Source: Pseudomonas quebecensis (GTDB lineage: Bacteria > Pseudomonadota > Gammaproteobacteria > Pseudomonadales > Pseudomonadaceae). From it: 64,000 nucleotides of DNA. Positions 56,793 through 64,000 of the stretch are shown one piece after another. The notes under the pieces are model-generated. The model saw nothing but the letters and a program-made list of their open reading frames with translations. It was not told the DNA's origin and did not search any database. The stretch is taken from contig NZ_CP112866.1 in the NCBI RefSeq assembly GCF_026410085.1, forward strand, positions 4,959,001 to 5,023,000, written 5' to 3'. The first letter of the stretch is position 1. Every line of letters begins with the position of its first letter. The position numbers and the translations under genes are program-made.

Positions 56793-56830
56793 AAGCCTAG
56801 TCGCCAAAAAAAGGCGACTGGGCTTTTCGC
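56793..56830 (+). terminator. Terminator of the bacteriocin-immunity operon
   Basis: 13-bp stem AAGCCTAGTCGCC (56793-56805) with GGCGACTGGGCTT (56813-56825), one G-U pair, loop of seven A, then TTCGC. Confidence 0.82.
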
Positions 56831-56932
56831 TATTTGCAAACCTTTGACATTTTATTTGCCGCACCGTCAGCCACGAGTGTATAAGCGCAAAACCGTTACT
56901 TTACGTCGAGGCGCTGTGATCGATACCAGTCG

Positions 56933-57665
56933 TTTTTTTTGACTCAAGAGCAACGCGATGGTTTTGGGCGTTACGTCGAGTCCCCCAGAAGGGATGAGCT
57001 AGAGCGCTATTTTCACCTGAGCGATGACGACTACAAAGTCCTCGTGCCACTGCGTGGCGAATACAACCGTCTCGGTTACGCCGTACAACTGACCAGCCTT
57101 CGTTATCTCGGGGCCTTCCCCGATGACTTTTCAGCCATTCCACAGGAGGTACTGCAAATACTCAGTAAACAGTTGGGTGTTAATGATTTGACTTGCGTCC
57201 TGCTCTACGCCGAAACACCTCAACGTCCCGCCATGCCGTCGAGATTCAGGACCGCTACGGTCATCGAGTACTTTCTGACGTAAGTGTCGGCTTTCGGTTA
57301 ACCCGCTGGCTATATGCACTCTGCTAAACAGGGACGGTTCGTCCGGGCGAGTTGTTTAACCGAGCAACAAACTGTTTGCTGACACATAAAGTCCTGTTGC
57401 CAGGTGTCACCGTTGGAACGATTTATTACCCAACTGCGCAACCGGGTGGAAGAGCGTCTCTGGCTTACCTTGGGACGTAGCATAACCTCTGACAGATGCA
57501 GCAACTTCAAGCGTTGTTGGTCGTGGCTGAAGACACTCGCGCCTCGCGCCTAGATGAATTACGCTCCGGCCCCGTGATGGTCAGCGGCCCCTCTCTAGTC
57601 AGAGCGCTGCGGCGGCTGGATGATGTGCGCGGGCTGGGTATCACCTTACCGCCTGCTGCAGATCC
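56933..57665 (+). pseudogene. Decayed Tn3-family transposase (N-terminal part)
   Basis: The first frame gives FLTQEQRDGFGRYVESPRRDELERYFHLSDDD, LRGEYNRLGYAVQLTSLRYLGAFPDDFSAIPQEVLQILSKQL, the DUF4158 N-terminus of Tn3-family TnpA. Near 57235-57250 the match shifts frame (RYGHRVLSDV, GFRLTRWLYALC then stop), and continues through more shifts (LLTHKVLLPGVTV, TQLRNRVEERLWLTLGRSITS, LDELRSGPVMVSGPSLVRALRRLDDVRGLGI). Only about 250 of about 1000 residues remain, with several frameshifts and stops, so it is inactive. It records a transposon insertion inside the island. Confidence 0.87.
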
Positions 57666-58162
57666 GGCAGCATTTCCTTGCAAGTGTTTTTTGTGATGGG
57701 TGCGCATTTCAGTCAACTATACGATGTAGTCTTCAGAAGCATTTGACATGTAACTCTCCTTGGCAAAGCGCAGCACAGGTGTACTGCTGGATGATCCGTC
57801 AGTCCGCCGCCCTTCTGCGGTACAGCTAAATGTAATCCAAATACTAGATTTCACCAGCAGCGCGATTTTTTCGGTGGCTGGATCTACCCCGCGCTCTTTC
57901 TCAATCTCGAGCTCTTTTAGGTTCAGCTTTGCCCAGTATTGGGCAGTTGCTGATACGCACCCTCTGTGGGCTCGTCTGGCTGATGGCTGTCACCATCAGT
58001 GGGCATGGCATGGGCTTTTTCCTTGGCCTGGCGTTGCATTTCTGCCTGATGCTGAATCTGACGCCAGCGCGAGATCTGCCGGTCGACTGCCTGGTCATAG
58101 TCCAGGGCTGACATTTTGTTTTGCGGGAAGTCTTGAACGGCATCCCACGCAGCCTGATCTAA
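57666..58162. other. Unassigned mosaic between the Tn3 remnant and the transketolase cassette
   Basis: About 500 bases with no intact gene. On the minus strand AAGGAGAGTTAC precedes ATG 57749, which opens a 10-codon frame (MSNASEDYIV) ended by TAG, probably the start of a gene cut off by the transposon. Also on the minus strand 57923-58160 encodes a protein-like fragment (LDQAAWDAVQDFPQNKMSALDYDQAVDRQISRW) that I cannot assign; its apparent start lies over the transketolase remnant, so it is probably truncated at a junction near 58160. Confidence 0.45.
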
Positions 58163-58487
58163 CCGCAGGACAATCTCATCATCATTATTAACTACAATAA
58201 AGTACAAATTGACGGTACTACAGCCTCGGTAATGAATATCGAGCCTTTGATTGACAAGCTAACTTCATTTGGATGCAACGTATTCAGTGTGGATGGACAT
58301 AATACAAAAGAGATCATTGACACTATAACTTCCATCAAGCAAAAAAATACTGAAGGTCCTTCTGTGCTGATCGCTCATACGATTAAAGGGCAGCATCAGC
58401 TTTTGCGCAAAAGATCTCAGCTGGCACTATAGAGTTCCGACCAAATTGGAATTGGATTTTGTAAAACAAGAATTGGATTTTCACTGA
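58163..58487 (+). pseudogene. Truncated, frameshifted transketolase N-terminal subunit
   Basis: From 58163 the frame reads DNLIIIINYNKVQIDGTTASVMNIEPLIDKL, FGCNVFSVDGHNTKEI and PSVLIAHTIKGQ, the end of the thiamine-diphosphate-binding half of a split transketolase. The first about 160-170 residues are missing (stop TAA at 58160 and a sequence junction). At about 58394 a frameshift moves the match to another frame (ISFCAKDLSWHYRVPTKLELDF) ending at TGA 58485. The lesion is consistent with loss of two bases. The partner C-terminal subunit directly downstream is intact. Confidence 0.82.
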
Positions 58488-58513
58488 ACATTATAAATTT
58501 AGGAGACGCACAG

Positions 58514-59440
58514 ATGAGGGATTTGAGAGATATCATCAATAACTATATTATTTTAAACGCCGAAATCGCGGATATTTACGTTGTGGCCGTAGACTCGGCT
58601 ATCTCTTCAAATCTTCACGTGTTCAAGAGCCGACTGGGGCATCGTTTTATCGACGTAGGAGTGGCTGAACAAAACGCCTTCGATGTCGCTTCTGGACTTG
58701 CCCGAGAAGGGGCAACGGTATTTGTGTTTGGAATTTCTACCTTTTTATTGTACCGAGCGTATGAACAGTTTCGCTCAATAATTTGCGAAAACAAGCTCAA
58801 GGTTATATTTGTTGGCCTTTGGTGTGGCCTCTATTACTCCGACCAAGGATATACACACTTACAAATAGACGACATTAACGTCACCCGATCACTACCGAAC
58901 CTAAACATATATTCGCCTTACAGCGCTCCCAGTGCGGAGTGCTGCCTTGAAGATGCGCTTGAGTATATGGGCCCGTCATATTTAAGAATTGAGAATCCGC
59001 TCCCCGATGGCGATTATCTCGACGACTATATGGCCTTTGACCATTCCACACTCAACGGCTCCAAGGCGCTAGCGATACTCGCGACAGGCCAGTCGGTGAA
59101 ACGAAGTTTATTAGCCTCAAAAAATATTAATTCGACTCTAAAACTTGATATCCCAGTATATCCATTGAGCAACTTGGACGTTAAGCGCTTGCAGTCACAA
59201 ACTCAAGCGTATTTGGGCAGTTACCAACACCTGCTGATCGTAGAAGAGCACTTGGCTTTCTGCGGAGTAGGGGCCTATATAGGTTTTCTGTCAGCCGCGA
59301 GACAGTCCGGCAGCCGAATACATTGCTTGGGGGTTGGTGATCCGATTGTCCGAAACCAAACCTATGACCGGGCTTTAGAATTTCACACACTTAATACACC
59401 TGGCATTATAAAAAAATGTTTTGAGATATTGGAGGTTTAA
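58514..59440 (+). CDS. Transketolase C-terminal subunit (pyrimidine-binding and C-terminal domains)
   Basis: 308 residues; GGAG site before ATG 58514. GHRFIDVGVAEQNAFDVASGLAREGATVFVFGISTFL carries the conserved Glu that activates thiamine diphosphate; the C-terminal transketolase domain follows (ALAILATGQSVKRSLLASK, LLIVEEHLAFCGVGAYIGF). It normally works with the N-terminal subunit, here a pseudogene, so it is probably non-functional unless complemented elsewhere. AT-rich compared with the core genome; followed after 3 bases by the TIM-barrel gene. Confidence 0.85.
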   Translation: MRDLRDIINNYIILNAEIADIYVVAVDSAISSNLHVFKSRLGHRFIDVGVAEQNAFDVASGLAREGATVFVFGISTFLLYRAYEQFRSIICENKLKVIFVGLWCGLYYSDQGYTHLQIDDINVTRSLPNLNIYSPYSAPSAECCLEDALEYMGPSYLRIENPLPDGDYLDDYMAFDHSTLNGSKALAILATGQSVKRSLLASKNINSTLKLDIPVYPLSNLDVKRLQSQTQAYLGSYQHLLIVEEHLAFCGVGAYIGFLSAARQSGSRIHCLGVGDPIVRNQTYDRALEFHTLNTPGIIKKCFEILEV

Positions 59441-59443
59441 CCG

Positions 59444-60265
59444 ATGAAAATTTATATTAACGAAGGTAGTTTCGGATTTGATATGTCGCCGTTGGAAAAA
59501 ATAGACCTGATCTCCAATTCGGAATTTTCTGGAATTGGTTTTTGGTTCGAAAAGCTTGATCTTTGGTTTCATCAGGCAAATGCAGACCCTCAGGAGTTCA
59601 AATCTCTATTGCAGACAAAAAATGTCGACGTAATTGAGATTAACTTCTTAAGATGTCTTTTTACTCATGACTATGAGAATCCTAAATTGCAACATGAAAT
59701 TTCGAGAGGTATTTATTATGCGAAGCTATTCGGGGCGCCCTTTCTCACAGCTGCGACATTTGGAGAAGATCTTCAACCGTCTCTTTACCGAGAGAACATC
59801 AGTAAGTTAGCAGAAAAGCTAGAGCAAGAGGGGCTTTCCCTAGCAATCGAATTCCTACCTTGGACGGAGATCCCCTCAATCACAAAGTTACAGGAGTTAA
59901 TTGCCGTTGTTGACAGAGATAATGTAGGCATCCTTTTAGATACCTATCATTTCTTTATGGGGGACCCGGACTTGGACGCGCTTAAGAGGATACCACCGGA
60001 AAAAATCTTTCTAATCCATGGCAATGACCTACTTAGAGATACCGATCTTTTTTCGAAGCTATCATTGATCGAAATAACCCGCGGCTATCGAGTAGCACCT
60101 GGACTGGGCGACTTTCCTCTTAATCAGTTTTTTAAAACTCTTCGGGAAATGGGTGTAAACGCTCCAGTCAGTCTGGAGGTATTGAACAAGGACTCAACAT
60201 CACAGTACCACATTGAATCCGTGCTTAATTCTTATACTTCAACATTGCACCAGATAGGAGCGTAA
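59444..60265 (+). CDS. Xylose-isomerase-like TIM-barrel sugar isomerase/epimerase
   Basis: 273 residues. AP-endonuclease-2/xylose-isomerase-like barrel with metal-ligand motifs: AIEFLPWTEIPS (Glu), GILLDTYHFFMGDPD (Asp, His), FLIHGNDLLRD (His) and SLEVLN (Glu). Related proteins act in inositol catabolism (IolE, IolI) and in isomerisation of keto-sugars. Cytosolic. Ribosome site GGAGG lies inside the preceding stop region. The substrate is unknown. Confidence 0.82.
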   Translation: MKIYINEGSFGFDMSPLEKIDLISNSEFSGIGFWFEKLDLWFHQANADPQEFKSLLQTKNVDVIEINFLRCLFTHDYENPKLQHEISRGIYYAKLFGAPFLTAATFGEDLQPSLYRENISKLAEKLEQEGLSLAIEFLPWTEIPSITKLQELIAVVDRDNVGILLDTYHFFMGDPDLDALKRIPPEKIFLIHGNDLLRDTDLFSKLSLIEITRGYRVAPGLGDFPLNQFFKTLREMGVNAPVSLEVLNKDSTSQYHIESVLNSYTSTLHQIGA

Positions 60266-60268
60266 GTC

Positions 60269-61063
60269 ATGCATTCAGAACACTTTACCGCAGTGGTAAC
60301 GGGTGCGGGAGGTACAATTGGCACATGCATATCCTCTCATTTGGCAGGTCTGGGTTATAATTTAGTAATCATTGATACTCACAAAAACAATCTGGATGCT
60401 CTTCAATCGAAGATTCAAAGAGAATACCCTGAAAGACAAGTCCTTGCACTAACCGTTAACATCACTTCACCCCAAGAAGTGATACAAGCGTCACGGGTGG
60501 TCCAAAATAGATTTTATGGTATTGACGTACTGATCAATAACGCGGGTATTTCTCCAAAGCTATCCAATGGCATGCGAATACCGGCCCTGAGTATCGATGA
60601 TGACGAGTGGGACCTCGTAATGGAAACCAATTTAAAAAGTGTTTTTTTGATGTGTAAATATTTCTTCGATGTGCTCAAACGCGATAAAGGGAAAATTGTA
60701 AATATTGCCTCCATGATGGGGGTCACTGGCTCTGGCGTTGACACTAACCAAATATTTCCCTATAGCGTATCAGCAGCACACTACAGTGCATCAAAAGCTG
60801 GCGTGATAAATTTGACAAAATCATTGGCGCGAGAATTCAGCGAATCGAATGTCCCGGTCTACGCTATTGCTCCCGGTGCGGTTTCTGGTGGGATGGGCAA
60901 ATTCGACGAAAGCTTCATCAAAAACCTGAAGGAGCAAATACCCAGTCATCAGCTTGGCACCCCTGAAGAAATTGTGAACACTCTCAATTTTTTGCTTACC
61001 TCCGGCATGAGCTTGACCGGGCAGACCTTGCACGTTAATCATGGATGGTTCATGGGAGGGTAG
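60269..61063 (+). CDS. Short-chain dehydrogenase/reductase
   Basis: 264 residues. NAD(P)-binding TGAGGTIGTCISSHLAGLG, Asp at the end of beta-2 (LVIIDTHKN) suggesting NAD(H) preference, LINNAGIS, catalytic Ser/Tyr/Lys region (IVNIASMMG, AAHYSASKAGVINLTKSLARE), and the C-terminal SLTGQTLHVNHGWFMGG typical of sugar or acyl SDRs. ATG follows the previous stop by three bases, with TAGGAG. Probably reduces or oxidises the sugar product of its neighbours (inference). Confidence 0.88.
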   Translation: MHSEHFTAVVTGAGGTIGTCISSHLAGLGYNLVIIDTHKNNLDALQSKIQREYPERQVLALTVNITSPQEVIQASRVVQNRFYGIDVLINNAGISPKLSNGMRIPALSIDDDEWDLVMETNLKSVFLMCKYFFDVLKRDKGKIVNIASMMGVTGSGVDTNQIFPYSVSAAHYSASKAGVINLTKSLAREFSESNVPVYAIAPGAVSGGMGKFDESFIKNLKEQIPSHQLGTPEEIVNTLNFLLTSGMSLTGQTLHVNHGWFMGG

Positions 61064-61065
61064 TC

Positions 61066-61509
61066 ATGTCAGCGCAAAAAATTTACTCGGGAAAATACAT
61101 CGAAATCTCTCACTGTCGAGACTGTGAAATTCTTGGCTATATGATAATTTCGTTTAAACGGACCGTATCTAAACTCGGGGAGCTCAGCTCGGCTGAAGGT
61201 ACAGAATTGATGAATGGTTTAGCGTTTGCGGAACGGGCCTTACAAAGTGCTTTCTCTCCTGAAAAGATATATATAATGCGTATTTCTGAGCTAAATCCTG
61301 AACTGCATTTTCATGTTTTTCCAAGATACGCGTCTGTGACCAAATTATATTTGGTGGAACACAATGAACCTACTATTGATGGTCCTTCTTTTTTCAGCTG
61401 GGCTCGGAAGCGGTTTAGCCGTTCAGTGAACGAGCCTAGCCAAGAGATGTTGGATGCTCAGTCAATACTCACGGAAACCCTTGGCGCTTACTTTTCACGG
61501 CCTTTGTAA
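61066..61509 (+). CDS. HIT-like protein (histidine-triad relative)
   Basis: 147 residues from ATG 61066 with GGGAGGG; an ATG at 61045 is in frame but lies inside the SDR gene. The region SPEKIYIMRISELNPELHFHVFPRY matches the HIT active-site strand, usually H-x-H-x-H. Here the first His is Glu (ELHFHVF), leaving the second and third. The start (GKYIEISHCRDCEILGYMIISFKR) also fits HIT hydrolases acting on nucleotides. Last gene of the cassette. Confidence 0.68.
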   Translation: MSAQKIYSGKYIEISHCRDCEILGYMIISFKRTVSKLGELSSAEGTELMNGLAFAERALQSAFSPEKIYIMRISELNPELHFHVFPRYASVTKLYLVEHNEPTIDGPSFFSWARKRFSRSVNEPSQEMLDAQSILTETLGAYFSRPL

Positions 61510-61657
61510 TCATATGCAATCACCCTAAAGCGGGGAATTATTGGAGCGATATGAGCCTTGCTACCTCATAAAATACGGGCTGTATTAGGATAATCGTAGA
61601 GGTATATTTTTTTTGAAAAAGCCATAATTTTTTGCAAAACAGACAGTTATTTTTCTA

Positions 61658-61687
61658 TTCGACTCCTGGTGCCGCACCATACAAAAC
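61658..61687 (+). repeat. Right attachment repeat (attR-like)
   Basis: TTCGACTCCTGGTGCC then GCACCATACAAAAC, the 3' end of tRNA-Thr lacking one G. It is 10,070 bases from the copy in the tRNA. No tRNA 5' half precedes it, so it is a displaced fragment. Confidence 0.82.
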
Positions 61688-61688
61688 G

Positions 61689-61723
61689 AAGCCTCTGCAG
61701 AAATGCAGGGGCTTTGTTGTTTT
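61689..61723 (+). terminator. Displaced tRNA-type terminator
   Basis: 11-bp stem AAGCCTCTGCA (61689-61699) with TGCAGGGGCTT (61704-61714), loop GAAA, tail TGTTGTTTT. It is similar in layout to the terminator behind tRNA-Thr and may be the original one, pushed away by the island. Confidence 0.72.
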
Positions 61724-61871
61724 AGGGATATTCATTCTCAATCGCCCCTTCTCCCTTTACCTTCCTGCCTGTTGACCCACCTCTTTTCGCGCCAAAACTC
61801 CAGATTTCATCCTTTATGCTAAATTATGTACTGGCAATAATTATGGCGTATTCATAAAAAGGGATAATTGC

Positions 61872-63029
61872 ATGAGCAGCATTTTTCAGCGCCCTGAATT
61901 GGCTGAATCAATGGCAAACCAGCTTCTCAATCCTGGCGTATTAGATGAAGGTCTGCGCTCGGGTCTTTTTCTGTCTGGCCTGCGCCGTACGGGTAAAACG
62001 ACCTTCCTGCGTAATGACCTCATCCCAGCCCTGGAGGCAGCAGGCGCATTGGTGATTTATGTCGACCTCTGGAGCGACACGCTGGCCAACCCGGCAACGC
62101 TGGTGCACAACGCCATCCACAAGACCCTGAAAGAACTGCAAACTCCGGGCTCATCAATCCTGCAGACGCTCAAGCGAGTCAGCAATGTCGATCTGGGCGC
62201 AGCAGGATTCAAGTTCGGTTTCAAACTCGACAGCATCGGCGACGCCGACGGCCCTACATTGGCGCAAGCACTCACAGAGGTCGTCGACCAGGCAAAGGCC
62301 GATCTCGTGCTCATCATCGACGAGGTGCAACATGCCATTTCCTCCGACGATGGCAACCGACTGCTACTGGCCCTCAAGGCTGTTCGTGATGCAATCAACC
62401 CACGCCCGAATACGCCGGGCTACTTCCTCTTTATCGGCACAGGCTCCCACAGGGCTCAGGTAAGCGAGCTGACCGCCAAACGCAACCAAGCGTTCTCCGG
62501 CGCGACATCGGCCGCGTATCCGCTGCTAAAGGGTGATTACGTTGAATTCCTGCTCAACCGACTGGCAATGACGGTGAAAAAGGAAAAGCTCCCCTCCCTT
62601 GAAGCCGCCGTCGAAGCCTTCAATACCCTGGGCAATCGACCTGAGGAAATGCTCAAGGCATTGCGTCAACTACTCCAGCAGGACGGTGACCCTGATCTTT
62701 TCCTCCCCGTGATTGCCAGTACCTTACGCTCGGCAGCGGCAAGCATTGAGCTTGAAAAAGTCGAACAGCTGGGCAGCCTGGCTCAGGCGATTTTCAACAA
62801 AATCGCAGCTGCCGAAGGCGATGCTCGAGGGATTTTCTCTACCGATGCAGCTGCAGAATACTCAAAGACGGTAGATCGCGAAGTGCGGGTTGAAGAGATT
62901 CAACCGATGGTGATTGCACTCGTGGCGGAGAACATCATCATGCGGCGAGGGCATGGAATTTATGCGATTACGGATCAGTTTGTTCAGGAGATTTGGCTGG
63001 AGGAGCGGGCGTTGATTGAGGGGAGTTAG
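61872..63029 (+). CDS. AAA-type ATPase (archaeal-ATPase/STAND-like)
   Basis: 385 residues. Walker A LSGLRRTGKTTFLRNDL (about 35-50), Walker B ADLVLIIDEVQHAIS (about 143-157), sensor-like FLFIGTGSHRAQV, then a helical region and a winged-helix-like C-terminus (IQPMVIALVAENIIMRRGHGIYAITDQFVQEIW). The layout resembles ATPases of the archaeal-ATPase/Orc-like class. No partner nuclease or effector is adjacent. GC content resembles the core genome. Function unknown. Confidence 0.72.
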   Translation: MSSIFQRPELAESMANQLLNPGVLDEGLRSGLFLSGLRRTGKTTFLRNDLIPALEAAGALVIYVDLWSDTLANPATLVHNAIHKTLKELQTPGSSILQTLKRVSNVDLGAAGFKFGFKLDSIGDADGPTLAQALTEVVDQAKADLVLIIDEVQHAISSDDGNRLLLALKAVRDAINPRPNTPGYFLFIGTGSHRAQVSELTAKRNQAFSGATSAAYPLLKGDYVEFLLNRLAMTVKKEKLPSLEAAVEAFNTLGNRPEEMLKALRQLLQQDGDPDLFLPVIASTLRSAAASIELEKVEQLGSLAQAIFNKIAAAEGDARGIFSTDAAAEYSKTVDREVRVEEIQPMVIALVAENIIMRRGHGIYAITDQFVQEIWLEERALIEGS

Positions 63030-63110
63030 CAGCGACTGGACAAAGCGCTTTGCCCGCTCCCAGCAGTTTTCGGTATAACCAACATCCCCCCGCGTTGCGA
63101 ACGGACTCCC

Positions 63111-64000
63111 ATGAATGCTCTAAAACTCATCGCTCTCCTGGTGATTTTCCCGCTGCTGTTGACTGCCCTGGGTAACTGGGAGCGTCAACGCGCTGAGGAA
63201 ACGACCAAGGCAATGGCCGATTACCGCAGCAATGTGAGCATCGCCAGGCAGCAGCTGCGAACGCTCGCGGCCAAAAACCCTACGGCGAGTATCGACCTGG
63301 CCACTGGCAAGATCAGCGTGGAGTTGGCTCTCTCGCGGCTGGACAAGGTCGAAGCCGAGTTGCCCACTGCAGAGCATGTGAACCGTGCCATGCGCATGTT
63401 GGCGCCTTGGGTGATGGGCTTCGGTTTGCTCGCGGCGGCGATCGGCCTGGCGGCGTTGGCCGGGACGCACTGGGCGGGGCGGCGGGCGTTGCAGTCGCGA
63501 GAAACGTTATTACGCGTGTTCTCCCAAGGCAGTCGGTTGTTGCCCTATGGGCTGGTGAGCCATGCGGTAGCGATGGCGGCGGCGGTCGCGCTGGCCTTGT
63601 GTTACGAGGGCCTGGGGATGTGGCATGTCGGCCGGCTGGGCAGTGGCGAAGTGAAGCTGATGGCGGTGCTGGGGGTGATTGCGGCGTTCTGCCTGTATTC
63701 GATCTGGTTGTTGCTCAAGCAACTGCGCCACATGCTGGGCATGTTCACGCCCGCGCCCATGGAGATATTCGCGCGCGAGGTGATGCCTGAGCAGGCTCCG
63801 GGCTTGTGGCTCCAGGTGAATGAATTGGCCGTCAAACTCGGTGCATTGCCGCCGGATCACATTGTGGCGAGCCTGGCCCAGGGCTTTTACGTGACGTCCA
63901 GTGACGCCACGTTGCTGCCGACGCACACCTCGGTGCGCGGGCGTACGCTGCATGTGCCGTTGCCGTATCTGGGGCTGTTGAATCCGGCGGAAATCAGTGC
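63111..64000 (+). CDS. Membrane M48-like metallopeptidase (3' end outside window)
   Basis: ATG 63111 opens a frame that runs off the window (296 full codons visible). N-terminal membrane segment (LKLIALLVIFPLLLTALG), a helical loop, further membrane segments (LAPWVMGFGLLAAAIGLAALAG; GLVSHAVAMAAAVALALC; LMAVLGVIAAFCLYSIWLLL), and then the beginning of a soluble domain (DHIVASLAQGFYVTSSDATLL, LHVPLPYLGLLNPAEIS) that in M48 peptidases leads directly into the HExxH helix. HExxH itself lies beyond base 64000, so the call rests on the approach sequence. Confidence 0.75.
   Translation, partial: MNALKLIALLVIFPLLLTALGNWERQRAEETTKAMADYRSNVSIARQQLRTLAAKNPTASIDLATGKISVELALSRLDKVEAELPTAEHVNRAMRMLAPWVMGFGLLAAAIGLAALAGTHWAGRRALQSRETLLRVFSQGSRLLPYGLVSHAVAMAAAVALALCYEGLGMWHVGRLGSGEVKLMAVLGVIAAFCLYSIWLLLKQLRHMLGMFTPAPMEIFAREVMPEQAPGLWLQVNELAVKLGALPPDHIVASLAQGFYVTSSDATLLPTHTSVRGRTLHVPLPYLGLLNPAEIS

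Larger units (their letters stand above)
61510..61871. other. Right edge of the island and spacer
   Basis: 362 bases without a gene. AT-rich to 61657, then the tRNA-Thr 3' end copy (61658-61687) and its terminator (61689-61723), then core-like sequence leading to the ATPase gene, with AAGGGA before ATG 61872. Confidence 0.6.

Noticed and set aside
57717..57749. Short peptide gene MSNASEDYIV with a good ribosome site, possibly continuing through a TAG.
   Set aside because: The frame beyond the TAG soon runs antisense into Tn3 sequence, so this is more likely a cut-off gene start than a peptide or stop-codon recoding.
51611..61657. An integrase or relaxase for the island.
   Set aside because: All intact frames were examined. 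None has the Arg-His-Arg-Tyr pattern of tyrosine recombinases, and the minus-strand fragment at 57923-58207 could not be assigned to a relaxase.

Overview
The window is a stretch of a high-GC gammaproteobacterial chromosome. It almost certainly comes from the Pseudomonas fluorescens group. The gene order hisB-hisH-DUF2164-hisA-hisF, the asmA-mutY-yggX-tRNA-Phe cluster and a complete lap adhesin locus all point there. The species call rests on recalled synteny and protein resemblance, not on a search.

Layout. 1-4.7 kb: 3' end of an envC-like amidase activator, a carboxy-terminal processing protease (ctpA), a YibQ-type polysaccharide deacetylase relative and a secreted trypsin-fold protein. 4.7-8.7 kb (minus strand): hisBH, a DUF2164 gene, hisAF and a periplasmic solute-binding protein. 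8.8-14.6 kb: an OFA-family MFS transporter, then asmA-mutY-yggX with overlapping ATGA junctions and tRNA-Phe. 14.7-19.4 kb: an ArnT-like glycosyltransferase, a bile-acid/arsenite-type transporter, a small conserved protein and a GABA-permease-like transporter. 20-24.2 kb: a polar amino-acid ABC transporter operon (ATPase, binding protein, two permeases) ending in a methyltransferase. 24.4-25.4 kb: an orphan BcsQ/YhjQ-like ATPase.

25.7-51.4 kb is the lap locus for c-di-GMP-controlled biofilm adhesion. LapG is the periplasmic protease, LapD its c-di-GMP-responsive inhibitor, LapA a giant adhesin of about 5772 residues, and LapE-LapB-LapC the type I secretion system. LapA takes up 17.3 kb and holds 28 + 7 copies of a 102-residue (306-bp) repeat. 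The copies are a mosaic of a few recurring sequence variants, with signs of multi-unit duplication.

51.5-61.7 kb: tRNA-Thr followed by an island of about 10 kb bounded by a near-perfect 30-bp duplication of the tRNA 3' end. Cargo: a small hypothetical protein, a DUF1778/GNAT toxin-antitoxin pair with a candidate operator-promoter, an orphan D12-class adenine methylase, a colicin/pyocin-type HNH-nuclease bacteriocin with its immunity gene behind a LexA-like box, a decayed Tn3-family transposase, and an AT-rich cassette. That cassette has a broken transketolase N-terminal half, a transketolase C-terminal half, a TIM-barrel sugar isomerase, a short-chain dehydrogenase and a HIT-like protein. I see no integrase. 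After the island come an AAA-type ATPase and the start of a membrane M48 peptidase running off the end.

The least explained parts are the AT-rich transketolase/isomerase/SDR/HIT cassette and the repeat architecture of LapA.
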